Positions 11,308 through 20,690 of a DNA stretch of 42,540 bases are shown here, one piece after another. The DNA comes from Priapulus caudatus (taxonomy: Eukaryota > Priapulida > Priapulimorpha > Priapulimorphida > Priapulidae), in the NCBI RefSeq assembly GCF_000485595.1, contig NW_014577577.1:164023-206562 (forward strand), given 5' to 3'. The first letter of the stretch is position 1. Each line of letters starts with the position of its first letter. The notes beneath the pieces are model-generated. The model searched no databases. It saw only the letters and a program-made list of their open reading frames with translations, and was not told where the DNA came from. The position numbers and the translations under genes are program-made.

Positions 11308-11677
11308 TGCTGCGTTTACACTGTGTTCCGGCGGCCACGGCAGCCCGTTTGCCGAAACGTAGTGCGCCGTGGGATTATGGCAATTTTTTTCTCTGTATTC
11401 AAGTTTTGTAGGTCTTGCAGTTTTCTCACGTTCTATCACGGTATCCGTGACGGCCGTGGGGGAAGGCGTGCTGAGTCGCGAAGGGTCAAGGCGCACTACG
11501 GTTTGGTCGCGGTCTACCACGGATGCCAGTACGTTCCCTCCGGCCGTCACGTTCTGATGGGTCCCTCACGTTTCTCACGATCTGATCAGGTCTGACACGT
11601 TTTTCACGTTTTGTCAGGCTTTCTACCGATGAACGTGGACGCCGGGCAGCTTTGGAGCACGTTTGTTCCGCCAGACG

Positions 11678-11684
11678 TATAAAG
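11678..11684 (+). promoter_or_regulatory. TATA box of Harbinger copy 2
   Basis: TATAAAG in the position matching 6053-6060, 59 bp before an ATG at 11743. Confidence 0.55.
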
Positions 11685-11742
11685 AAGGCCTCCCAAAAGT
11701 CAATAGCAATCATTGTATTCTGAGATTCGACGAGACAACATC

Positions 11743-11964
11743 AATGAAGCCGCTTAGATGAAGAAGAATTTGTTTTGCATGTTTGCTGGGTGCATACATC
11801 CAGTTCTTGCATCAGCAAGAAGAAGGCCAGCAGCAGTTGCAGAGAGGGAAGGCCAGTGTGTAACAGTCAGGAAGAAGGCTGGTGAAGCCAAGACCTGTGG
11901 GTGCGCGAATGGTTATGCGAAAGACAGAAGGCAGCAGCTGGCCACTACTCAACATTTTAGTTTA
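11743..11964 (+). pseudogene. Broken Harbinger transposase N-terminus, copy 2
   Basis: The ATG at 11743 is followed by a stop after five codons. WVREWL is readable at 11898-11915, including the leading Trp that is lost in copy 1. The RRQQL and HYS pieces follow in other frames before a TAG. Comparing the two copies supports a shared transposase origin with copy-specific frameshifts. The rest of the transposase is absent. Confidence 0.68.
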
Positions 11965-12849
11965 CTTTTAGTTTTAGTCCGCTTTTAGGACGCGCGCGCG
12001 CCTTGTCAGGCCCGTAGTATAGAACGCAACGCGGCGTGTAGCGCGCCCGGCCAACACCGTCCTGTCCGTCCGCGCCTTCCCGTCCACTGACGACCGCCTC
12101 GAAGTTTTGTTACGGCCTATTACGTGCTGTCACGTTTTGTTGCGTTTCTCCGTTTTTACTACGGCCTACTACGTTTCTCATTCCGCACCGTGACGTGCGT
12201 GGCAAATCTTTTGACACAATTAATAATGCTGCGCACATCCACGGCAAATCACGGCCTGTTCACGTTTGCCCATCTCGCGTCCCCGCGTTGTCTCACGTTC
12301 ATCGCCGTTTTGTCCGTGGCCTGAAACGGGGGCTGCGTGGGCGCCGAAACACAGTGTAAACGCAGCATAAAGAACTTGAATGAGCTATCAAACGCGGAGC
12401 TCGCTTCGTTGGCAGTGCCAGATTTGCCACCTTCCAGAGAAGTACTTCAATAAAGAACCACGCGTCTCGCCTTACTACAGCGCGCGTCTCACTATTATAT
12501 TTTAGAACCTGCGTGCTCGCTCTACCGCCTGTCCTGCCGGCACTTCAATAATAACCACCCTTAAATAAAATCCCTTAATGAGAACGCGCGAGTTTCTTTC
12601 GCTCGAGGATGTTTGTCGCGCGCATCTTATGCGTATATATCTATTATCAGGAGTGAATATAATTGATTAATAATAATAATAATCATCATCGATTATTATT
12701 TACTCTGATATTATCTTGTCTCTGTCGGACATTCTGTCTGAGCGTCTGCGCCTAGGCGCTCACATCTTTGGACATTCATATCTATGTAGAGATTGATCCC
12801 GCATATGACAGCTTCACTCTCTCAACTCTAATCTATCGATGCTTTATTC

Positions 12850-12897
12850 TATATATATAATATATATTATAATATATATATATAATAATATATATAT

Positions 12898-12958
<61 letters not shown>

Positions 12959-13292
12959 GTGTGTGTGTGTGGTGTGTGTGTGTGTGTGTATAATATAGTG
13001 TGTGTATGTGTGTGTGTCGTGTGTGGGTGTGGGTGTGGGTGTGTGTGTGGCGTGTCGCGCGCGTGGTGTGTGTGGTGTGTGTGTGGTGTGTGTGTGTGCG
13101 TGCTGTGTGTGTGTGGGTGGTGTGCATATGTGTATGTGTGGTGTGTGCATGTGTGTGTGTGTGTGTGTTTGTGGTGTGCAGTGTGTGTGTTGTGTGTCTA
13201 CGCGCGCGTGTGTGCGTGTGTGTGTGTTGTGTGTGTGTGTGTTTGTGAGTGTGTGTGCGGTGTGCGTCGTGTTGCGTGTCTATGTGTGTGTG

Positions 13293-13332
<40 letters not shown>

Positions 13333-13556
13333 TTGTGTGTGTGTGCGTGTACGTGTGCGTGTGCGTGCGTGTGCGTGTGCGTGTTCGTGCGTGTGTGCTG
13401 CGTGTGTTGGTGCGGTCGTGTGCGTGGTGCGTGTGCGCCGCGTGCGTGCGGGTGCGTGCGTCGTGTGTCGCGTGTGTGCGTGTGTGCGTGTGCGTGCGTG
13501 CGGTGCGTCGCGTGCGTGCGTGTGTGTGCGCGCGCTGTGTGCGCGCACGTGCGTGT
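12850..13556. repeat. (TA)n followed by long degenerate (GT)n tract
   Basis: TA-rich from 12850 to 12898, then roughly 650 bp of GT with GTGG, GCGC and TGTTG interruptions. Not coding. Confidence 0.95.
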
Positions 13557-13947
13557 AAGTGAAAAGTGCCGTTTTCTCTATATCAAACACATTCTCTTTT
13601 CTGCCGCGTGTAACCCTCTGCCCAGGTGCAGACAGAAAGGAGACCCACACATAGCACAGCTACTTGTTAAAGGGCGCAGCACGCCCATTAACGTATCATT
13701 TGATCGTCATTCAACCGACAATGGACGGACTCATTCACGTGACAGCGTGGTTTACGGTGCGTGTCATCATCATTATCATCATCATCATCATCATCGTCGT
13801 CGTCGTCGTCGTCGTTACCGATCACCATCATTCCGAGCTGATACGTACGGCATCAGCCGGACACCGCGACACGCGATATTAGACGCTCCTGTTGTTACGG
13901 TCGCATTGTCATCATATTACGGCCACGGTCACGCACGACGTCACTTG
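13557..13947. other. Non-coding stretch before the first gap, with ATC/GTC trinucleotide run
   Basis: A (ATC)n then (GTC)n trinucleotide run spans about 13767-13815. No gene is recognised in the flanking bases before the gap. Confidence 0.6.
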
Positions 13948-13972
13948 NNNNNNNNNNNNNNNNNNNNNNNNN
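13948..13972. other. Assembly gap, 25 N
   Basis: Exactly 25 N, the same length as the second gap, so it is a placeholder of unknown true size. Continuity across it is not proven by the sequence. Confidence 0.99.
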
Positions 13973-14454
13973 GAAGGTTGTTAATTCTTTGTCAACCTCA
14001 TTATAAAGTATGGTCGCATTATGAAAAATCCCGTATCAAGCATCGTTTACTTCATTCTATTAAAAGATGAAAACCAAGTTCTAACTACACATGCCAACAA
14101 ATGTCTTACAGAATGTTCAAATCGAGTTTCACTCATCTGTGAACTTCAGTAAGACCTCAAATTATAATGATGTCGGGCAACGTAATAGCATGATACAGCG
14201 ACGATGCAAGCAGCAAGCGTATATCCTCTGTTTGTCTCCGGGTTGTATCACTGCACTTAGCCGAATGCGCTTTAGCACGAAAATTGAGTATGCGAGGCGG
14301 AAGTATTCGCAACGTCGAATAGCTCGGACCGTTTCAACCAGTCTCCCCGGATCAGTTCGATATAACGAAACGGATCGAAACGCGCGGTACTCTTTATCAT
14401 ATAATGTGTCTCGCGGCAATTTTTGTCTTCTCTCATTCATGTACCTATTCGTAT
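13973..14454. other. Stretch with no supported gene
   Basis: A 125-codon frame (14091-14468) and an overlapping antisense frame both exist. Neither has recognisable family features, a good start context or splice support. Confidence 0.45.
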
Positions 14455-14735
14455 ACCATGGCACTTAAACACATGTACTTATACCTATTACGTGTAGGCT
14501 ATTACAAGTACTTATTCGAATAACATGACTTACTAACATGTACTTAATACTTAATTACGTGTATAGCCTATATACAAAGTACTTATTACGTAACCATGTA
14601 CTTACTACAGTCTACTTAATAGCTTATTACGTGTAGCTATTACAAGTACTTATTCACTATACCATGTAAACTTTACTACATCTACTTATTACTTATTAAA
14701 GTGTAGCTATTACAAGTACTTATTGTACGTATGGA
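14455..14735. repeat. Degenerate ~65-75-bp tandem repeat
   Basis: Phrases CATGTACTTA, TTACGTGTAG and CTATTACAAGTACTTATT recur four times in the same order with short length changes between units. AT-rich, no coding. Confidence 0.8.
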
Positions 14736-14934
14736 CAGTACGCATGCGGAAGTATTTGTTGTTTGTCTTATACGAGGCTGCTGGTCATACGTTTGTCGTC
14801 CCGCAATAGGCTTGCGTGACCGCGGCCGTGCGGCGACAATGCAGAGTGAGCTACATCATAATACATTAACATTACTCTTCTTCTTTCGTCTCTTCTACCA
14901 TTGTCCCTCTCGATCTTTCGCTCTCTGTGTCTAG

Positions 14935-15290
14935 TCGCGTTTCGTCTCCCTCGCCAGTCTGTCTCTCTCTCTCTGCTCTCTCCTGCTCTCTCTCTCTCGT
15001 GCAGTCTCTCTCTCTCTCTCAATCGTCGTCTCTCTGCTCTCATCTCTTCCACTCTCTTTCTCTCTCTCATCATCTGCTCTCTCATTCCTCTCTCTCTCAC
15101 TCGCTCAAGACGTCTCTCTCTCTCTCTCTCTCTCTCTCATCTCTCTACACACCCTCTCTCTCGATGTGTGGTGTGTGTTGTGTGTGTGTATTGTTGTGTG
15201 TGTGGGGGGGTGGTGTGTGTGCGTGCGTGCCGTGCGTGTGTGCGTGAAAGTGCGTGCGTGCGTGCGTCCGCGTGCGCGTGCGTCAGCGCG
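14935..15290. repeat. (CT)n polypyrimidine tract followed by (GT)n
   Basis: CTCTCT with interruptions from 14935 to about 15165, then GT/GTGC from 15166 to 15290. The same composite order as 537-1012 but reversed (GT then CT there). Confidence 0.93.
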
Positions 15291-15985
15291 CGCCCACTTA
15301 TGTGTGCGTATGCAAATCAGCGCCCGCGTGTGTATGTAAAGACAGAGGCGGATGCTTGATCAGTATTATCATATACTTGCACACTGCTCCATATAAACAC
15401 CCGCATAACTTACACTAGCCAATCACGAATAGCTTTGCTAGCAGTTTCTGCGCATGTTCTACTTTCTCTATCTGTTCTAGTCTTTCCCTTCCTCTAGTTC
15501 CTTACTTACTCTACCTTATACCCTCATCTACTTCCACTACCCCATCCAGTTTCCCCCTCATCTACCTTATACCCTCATCTACTTCTTTGACTTCATCCAC
15601 TTTCTCGCTTCTGTACGTTACCTTCTTCCTTGTTCTACCTGATCCACCGCCTCCCCCGTATCTACCACCTATGCTGCCACCTAGTTGGGTTTATGTCTGA
15701 TAGAGGGCAGCACCGCTGTGTTCGTAAAACAAAGTTGGGAACAAAGTTGTTTGTAAACTTGTTGTGTGAGATTCGTTGTTGGAGCAGAGAATTATCGTAA
15801 AATGCTCTGCTGTAATCACACGTAACGCGTAGGTCTACATATTGGCGTGCGCACGTGCACGTACACTTAAGGACATATAACTAATAACACACGACAAAAA
15901 ACACAATAAACATCAACATGAAATCATCAACACACATACAGCCCCTACATTTATTATACCGTTACAGTTATATATCTTTATATAC
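15291..15985. other. Non-coding stretch, pyrimidine-rich in part
   Basis: About 15470-15660 is a degenerate run of 'accctcatctacttcc'-type phrases. An 'agagggcagcaccgc' word near 15702 partly resembles a CTCF core. No gene seen. Confidence 0.5.
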
Positions 15986-15987
15986 AT

Positions 15988-15988
15988 G

Positions 15989-16039
<51 letters not shown>

Positions 16040-16090
16040 TGCGAGAATGAAAGAAAGAAAGAAAGAGAGAGAGAGAGAAAGAGAGAAAGA
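15988..16090. repeat. (TA)n and (GA)n microsatellites
   Basis: TA run into GAGAGA and GAAA repeats, then grading into unique DNA. Confidence 0.9.
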
Positions 16091-16521
16091 TAGAGCGAGA
16101 TCAAAGGCCTCCTAACTGGGCGGATTTGACTGACCTAGCATCGACATTCAACGATAAAGAAGGTGTGTATTGATTATCCCGCTCAGACGGTCAGGTTAGT
16201 TTTAATAAGCACGTGGCAGGCGGCGGGTGCTCCCTGTACGTTTCAACGATAAAATGATGGTAAATAAACACGAAATGTATTTAATACCAAAGTCTTATTG
16301 TTTCGCCTATTATTGCCGATCATTTCCTGCAAATGCCGTTCAAATGCTCATCTGCAACACACAATACTACAAGTACACCGCACGCACGTCGCTGTGCACA
16401 AACAACAAGAATACAAAGAACAGTAATTCTATTACCTCCGCGCAAACGGAGGTCATGCAATCGCTCGCGTGTGTGTGTGTTCGTCTGTGTGTGTAGCCAC
16501 TAGTGTTCGCGCGATCGATTC
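16091..16521. other. Non-coding stretch, no gene seen
   Basis: Mixed-composition sequence with a short GT patch at about 16469-16492. The 89-codon frame at 16227-16496 has no recognisable features. Confidence 0.5.
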
Positions 16522-16579
16522 AGCAGCAGCTCGCCTTAGGGTGTCGAGCCAGCAGCAGCTCGCCTTAGGGCGTCCAGTC
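16522..16579. repeat. 29-bp tandem duplication
   Basis: Two units beginning AGCAGCAGCTCGCCTTAGGG, followed by a decayed third start (AGCAGCAGCC). It lies about 110 bp upstream of the tRNA-like box pair. Confidence 0.8.
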
Positions 16580-16691
16580 AGCAGCAGCCAGCAGCGAGCC
16601 AGCTGTTATACACATACATGTTACACGCTCGCGGAGGTATGCACTCTCCGTGAGTGCCCTCTGTCTAGTTCTTGTTGTCGCTACTCGAAAT

Positions 16692-16765
16692 CTCCTCGTT
16701 AGTCGAGTAGTTATGACCCGATACGTGCGCGTTTCACGTACCCGGGTTCGATCCACGTCAAACGC
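16692..16765 (+). ncRNA. tRNA-like sequence (tRNA pseudogene or SINE head)
   Basis: An A-box-like TAGTCGAGTAG (16700-16710) and a perfect B-box core GTTCGATCC (16746-16754) have tRNA-like spacing. The start TCCTCGTTAGT resembles the 5' end of eukaryotic tRNA-Asp. The acceptor and T stems do not pair well and no anticodon loop with U33 could be set, so it is not a functional tRNA as read. The likely alternatives are a decayed tRNA gene or the Pol III head of a tRNA-derived SINE. Confidence 0.5.
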
Positions 16766-17264
16766 GGCCGATCGACGTGCGCGTCTCTATTTAGCACTCA
16801 ACAAATGAGCATCAATACAGAACAGTGACCACCTCGGCTGTGCCACAGAAATACGCGTTTATCGGGCCCCAATATAGTAGGCATTTGACGAGTGCTTTCG
16901 TTTTCCATAAACACGCCGTTATGTGGGCACCGGGTGCAATTAAGGTGTCAGCGGTCTGAACCAGTAAAAACATTATACCTGAGAGCACCGATATTACCTA
17001 CACGTAAGCCTATAGCGAAGGTGTCAGCACCCATACTATCAAGGTCTCGCTTAGTCAGCACCCGTATTGTCTGCCAGCTATTATATATAGATCGTCTATA
17101 GACAATACAGCTACACCCGCATCGTCTCACACCACGTGTATATAGATAGATAGATGTAATACAACACGTAAACGAATAATGTATATCGACTGTGCGCGCT
17201 GGTTTATTCTTTTACACTGCGTTTATGGTGAAGCGGGTAATGCAGTGTCTGACCGAATCCTACG

Positions 17265-17306
17265 CGTATATATATATATATATATAGGTATATATGTAAG
17301 ATACAC
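17265..17306. repeat. (TA)n microsatellite upstream of exon 1
   Basis: A TA run about 140-180 bp before the start codon of the secreted-protein candidate. It could act as a TATA-like region, but no precise core promoter can be fixed. Confidence 0.7.
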
Positions 17307-17443
17307 TTGTCACAGGAGACGTGTGGCTACGAGCTAACACCGGAAGCTGTGGGTCAGTGAGCGCATCCTACTCATCCTAGGTGGAAGTAGATCATTCTCT
17401 CTCGTTTAGCATGTCAACGACGTTTAAACCACGAGCGTAAATT

Positions 17444-17572
17444 ATGGCCGAGCGTTACAAGACGACCGTCTGCTACCTGGTAACGCTCACGCTCTGCTTC
17501 TGCAGCCGTAGTTACAACGTGCTTGCCGACGTCCGCGACAATGTGGAGCATAACCAGATAATCAAAGACTCG
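17444..17572 (+). CDS. Exon 1 of candidate secreted helical-cytokine-like gene (signal peptide)
   Basis: Encodes 43 residues. The ATG has A at -3 and G at +4, with an in-frame TAA two codons upstream (17438-17440), which fixes the start. Residues 1-6 are charged (MAERYK), residues 9-20 form a hydrophobic core (VCYLVTLTLCFC), and V-L-A at 26-28 gives a plausible signal-peptidase site before D29, so the product should enter the secretory route. The exon ends in phase 0 at a strong donor, GTGAGT (17573-17578). It joins in frame to either exon 2 or exon 3. An inverted-repeat element sits on the donor. Signal peptides alone do not define a family; the cytokine suggestion comes from the downstream exons. 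Uncertainty: no transcript evidence, and the next exon is 1.6 kb away. Confidence 0.7.
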
Positions 17573-17581
17573 GTGAGTACA
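17573..17581 (+). promoter_or_regulatory. Splice donor duplicated as a target-site duplication
   Basis: GTGAGTACA here and again at 17854-17862 bracket an inverted-repeat element. Use of the upstream copy preserves the 43-codon exon. Use of the downstream copy would read into the element and stop at 17657-17659. Confidence 0.7.
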
Positions 17582-17853
17582 GCTGAAGGGGTCGTTGTCG
17601 TAACAGGTACTACAGATATGTACCCGAGGTACATATATGTATACACAAAGTGTACCTGACTTGTACTACAGAAGTGTACCCTAACCCTAACACTAACCCT
17701 AACCCTAACCCTAACCCTAACCCTAACCCTAACTCTAACCCTAACCCTAACCCTAAACATACCTCATATAAAAATATAAACATAATACTAAACAACCTAA
17801 AACTACCTCGGGTACATATCTGTAGTACCTGTTACGACAACGACCCTTCGTGC
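17582..17853. mobile_element. Foldback element carrying telomeric repeats (272 bp), inserted at a splice donor
   Basis: The arms at 17585-17631 and 17804-17849 are near-perfect inverted repeats of about 46 bp (GTCGTTGTCGTAACAGG, then TACTACAGATATGTACCCG), one base different in length. The outermost bases are GC on both sides. Nine-base direct repeats GTGAGTACA flank it directly, as expected of an 8-9-bp target duplication. The interior is mainly CCCTAA telomeric repeats. No coding capacity. Superfamily unknown; Merlin- or hAT-like target length is compatible. Confidence 0.85.
17679..17757. repeat. Interstitial telomeric repeat (CCCTAA)n, about 13 units
   Basis: CCCTAA on the + strand, with a few variants (CACTAA, CTCTAA). 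It is wholly inside the foldback element 17582-17853. Confidence 0.97.
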
Positions 17854-17862
17854 GTGAGTACA

Positions 17863-18319
17863 CACCGAGACACAGATATATACACCAAGTGCAGTCAGCG
17901 GCGTCGCATGCTTAAAGATGGCGTGCACAAACGATGCCTCGGTTATAATCGGTCAACTTCTTTGCAGAAGCATATTACTTTCTGTTGAGATTGCATTACA
18001 CGGCTCTGCGTATCTGCGCTGTTTAATGAGTCGACATAAGAAGGAGGTTAATTTATTAGATATGATGATAGGTTAATTTATTAGATAGGGTAATATGTGG
18101 ATATTTTTAAGTTGCCGCGAGTTAACGTTTGATTAAAATTTACATATTTTAATGTAAATTTCAGTGTATTTTACTGGAAAACATTTGAGCAAAAGACTTA
18201 TAAAGAACAACTGGTCTACAGAACGCCACATGTCGTACCACGTTTCAAATCATTTTGGAATCTCGAAGATCATTCAAAATCTGCACTGCTTCGTAACGTC
18301 TGCACGTTCATCCCACGCG
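17863..18319. other. Intron sequence with a short perfect hairpin
   Basis: No exon is recognised. AAATTTACAT at 18136-18145 and ATGTAAATTT at 18152-18161 form a 10-bp perfect inverted repeat with a 6-base loop. The phrase GGTTAATTTATTAGATA is repeated at about 18048 and 18071. Confidence 0.55.
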
Positions 18320-18492
18320 TACACACACGCACACACGCACGCACATACACACTCGCGCGTACGCACGCACGCGCATGCACGCACACGCGTAAACGCATGC
18401 GGCACACGTACATGCACGCGCGCATGCAGATACACACACACGCGCGCGCACACACGCACCCGCACGGGCGGACGCACACACACCCACACGTG
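18320..18492. repeat. (CA)n / (CG) compound microsatellite
   Basis: Alternating ACAC with ACGC interruptions inside intron 1. Confidence 0.93.
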
Positions 18493-18920
18493 AGGACGTG
18501 GCAGACAAACATACCGACGCCTGAATATGTGATAATTTGACGCACATATCGATTCCTCTTCTCTCCTGTCGCACTGACGTGTGCCGTAGTCACCGCCTAA
18601 CGACCTACATACACCCACTACCCTCTCTTTTCCGCATCCGCCTCTGAGCAAGATCCGCTAAGACGTTCGAGTGCTCCTACCACAGTGGAATTCCACGACG
18701 GCTCCTATAACGGTGGTCTGACGATAGCGACGGAAAACGGATGCAAGAAGATAGCGGAAATAACCTGAGGAGCTAATCTCGAAATGTTGGAAATAGACCC
18801 CACAACTACGACTCGTAATACATCTCATTTCCGCCATTTCATCGTTGGTATTCATGAATCTACAGAGGCGACCGCATTATGACTACTCTCGTTTTTCATC
18901 GATAATAAACTAGTAGGTCT
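18493..18920. other. Intron sequence, no exon recognised
   Basis: Mixed-composition DNA. No splice-bounded frame with protein-like composition was found. Confidence 0.5.
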
Positions 18921-19151
18921 CAGGGGAGAGATAGTGAATATAGAAATAAGTTTTGGATATAGAAATCAGTTAACCCTAACCCTAACCCTAACCCTAACCC
19001 TAATCCTAACCCTAACCCTAACCCTAACTCTAACCCTATCCCTAATTCTAAAATAAAACAAAATTAGCAAAAAATAATAAAAAATAACATCAATAAGAGA
19101 CAAAATTAGCCAATCAGAGCCGTCCCCTAGCGGATCACTATCTCTCCCCTG
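18921..19151. mobile_element. Second inverted-repeat element carrying telomeric repeats (231 bp)
   Basis: CAGGGGAGAGATAGTGA at 18921-18937 is perfectly inverted at 19135-19151 (17 bp). The CAGGG start resembles hAT-type ends, but no clear 8-bp target duplication is visible. The interior holds a CCCTAA array followed by an A-rich segment. It ends 40 bp before candidate exon 2. Confidence 0.78.
18970..19047. repeat. Interstitial telomeric repeat (CCCTAA)n, about 12 units
   Basis: Same strand orientation as the array at 17679-17757, again lying between inverted arms. Variants (TCCTAA, CTCTAA, CCCTAT) increase toward the right end. Confidence 0.96.
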
Positions 19152-19191
19152 TGCAAAATTCATAATTAACATGTTTTGCTCGCGTATATAG

Positions 19192-19312
19192 GAAGGTGTG
19201 AGAAGAATAGCGGCTGTGCAGTATGGCCTGACGCATGCGCTGATGACAGGATATCGAAATGCTGCCGCGAAGCCACAGGACACATTACTAATGGCAGCGG
19301 CCGCACGCAAAG
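19192..19312 (+). CDS. Candidate exon 2 of the secreted helical gene (first helix)
   Basis: A 121-bp open segment between TATATAG (19185-19191) and AAAG|GTAACA (donor at 19313). Read in phase 0 after exon 1, it encodes 40 residues: E-G-V-R-R, then IAAVQYGLTHALMTGYRNAA, then AKPQDTLLMAAAARK. Most of this would form an amphipathic helix ending in Tyr plus a small polar, Pro-containing tail, as seen after helix A of CNTF/CT-1-type cytokines. Weak points: the acceptor lacks a good pyrimidine tract, and the donor leaves phase 1 while exon 3 opens in phase 0. A single spurious A in the AAA before the donor would repair this; one-base indels are frequent in this assembly. An unseen extra exon is the other explanation. 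Confidence 0.5.
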
Positions 19313-19356
19313 GTAACACCGTCGCGCGCATTACGTTAAATTATAAATGAGAACGA

Positions 19357-19645
19357 AGTGGCTGGATGTACGGCAGCCGTCGTTCGTTGAAGCCCCTTTT
19401 TGGGGTTTGTTTGAATGCTGAGGCAATTATTTGCGATCTTCTGATGTAAAGTTTACAATAATGTTCATTTTCATACCTAATCCGAGTGTTTTCTAGCTCA
19501 TCAAAGCTCTCAAATCGTGAATTTATTTCTCAATGCATTATTTCGAAATCTACCGCCATCTTTGTCTCGTTTGTATGAAAGCGAATGGACTGCCGTACCT
19601 CCAGCCTCGTAAATTACGGATACGGCTGTCGTACCTCCAGCCACT
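19357..19645. mobile_element. Inverted-repeat element (289 bp), MITE-like
   Basis: AGTGGCTGGATGTACGGCAG at the left is matched, with two mismatches over about 24 bp, by the inverted right end (…CGTACCTCCAGCCACT). A second copy of the right-end word lies just inside, at about 19591-19607. No coding and no clear target duplication. Confidence 0.7.
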
Positions 19646-20264
19646 GCCTAATTAGAATGCCTCGTAAGCACACACTTCGACGTGCTGCTAGTGAAACCCT
19701 AAAAATAACAGTCATTACGGGCTGGAAGCGGGCGTGGTAGGCTTTCGCTGATGATTGATTACCAGTTTTCGATTTCACTGAGATCGCGTGCGTGATGCCC
19801 CCCACTGCGCATGCGTGCAGCGCGCGAGAGTGCAGGAACTGACGGTTTACCTACATTAACACATAGAAACATGTCAACAACTTGGCTGGGTCATCCATCT
19901 TATATACCGAAGCAGGCATGCAATACCAACCTTACATACTGCAGACACGGAATGTCACGTTTGGCGAAAAGTGTGTTTAGTTAACAGTAAAAAGTCATGT
20001 TAGGTAAATTCAGTCGGTATGTCACTATTAGATGTTTAAAGATCGCGAATGTATGCAGTTGCATCCACTATTATTAGTACTTACTTAATATATACTACTT
20101 ATACTTATTACAATACTTTACTACTACTTACTTACTACTACATTACTTTACTACTTACAATATATTACTTATTTCCTTAGTCATTACTCTATAGTTCTAT
20201 ATTTGTTCTAGTCTATATAGTCATTTATGAATTGATATGAATGTTATTTATTATTGATGTTGTT
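19646..20264. other. Intron sequence with degenerate TTACTACTTA repeat
   Basis: A short-period 'tactacttac' run lies at about 20077-20170. No exon recognised. Confidence 0.5.
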
Positions 20265-20285
20265 TGATGATGATGATGATGATGC

Positions 20286-20324
<39 letters not shown>
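20265..20324. repeat. (GAT)n trinucleotide microsatellite
   Basis: About 20 GAT/ATG units with one GCT interruption. Confidence 0.95.
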
Positions 20325-20325
<1 letters not shown>

Positions 20326-20477
20326 GTAATATTATATGACTATGAATCCATGGTACGTGTACACGTAGAGTTGGTTTTGGAAATTTGAGTATCAATTGGC
20401 TCCGGCACGACGGCTAACGGGGGTTCTCATTGACCCTAAGCCGCCCGCTCTACTATTCGCTTAGTTTCACCGGACTA

Positions 20478-20690
20478 GGGTTAAATACAAAGTTAGTTTC
20501 TGAGGTGAGACTTAGTGCTAAGGTTAGAAGTAGGGTACGTGTTAGCGCTAGTGTTAGACGTAATGTTATATGTAGGTTTATTGTAAGGGTTATGGTTAGT
20601 GCTGAGGTTATAGATGGGGTTATCGTTAGAACCAGGGTTAGTATATGTAGGGGTAAAAGTGTGGATAGGGTCAGAGTTAGTGTTAGGAAA
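20478..20690. repeat. Degenerate TTAGGG-like / GTTAG repeat
   Basis: GTTAG, GGTTAG and GGGTTA words recur roughly every 6-12 bases (AGGGTTA, GGTTAGAAG, GTGTTAGACG, GGGTTATGGTTAG). It looks like a decayed telomeric array, in the opposite orientation to the two CCCTAA arrays. Confidence 0.65.

Larger units (their letters stand above)
11308..12367 (+). mobile_element. PIF/Harbinger DNA transposon, non-autonomous, copy 2 (1060 bp)
   Basis: Flanked by TAA at 11305-11307 and 12368-12370. The terminal inverted repeats match exactly over TGCTGCGTTTACACTGTGTT before diverging. It sits at the same place in the duplicated block as 5681-6747, so it was duplicated with the block and did not insert independently. 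Confidence 0.9.
8090..12850. repeat. Segmental duplication, copy 2 (~4.76 kb)
   Basis: Second copy of the 2437-7231 block, same strand and same internal order. About 860 bp of unrelated DNA, including most of the intact foldback MITE, separates the copies. Copy differences are dominated by one-base indels. Confidence 0.93.

Noticed and set aside
11167-11550. 127-codon antisense frame across the Harbinger left end
   Set aside because: It runs through the transposon TIR and subterminal repeats, and the first copy (5540-5900) does not keep it open.
13557-14070. Frame continuing across the 25-N gap
   Set aside because: The gap length is a placeholder, so any frame across it is meaningless.
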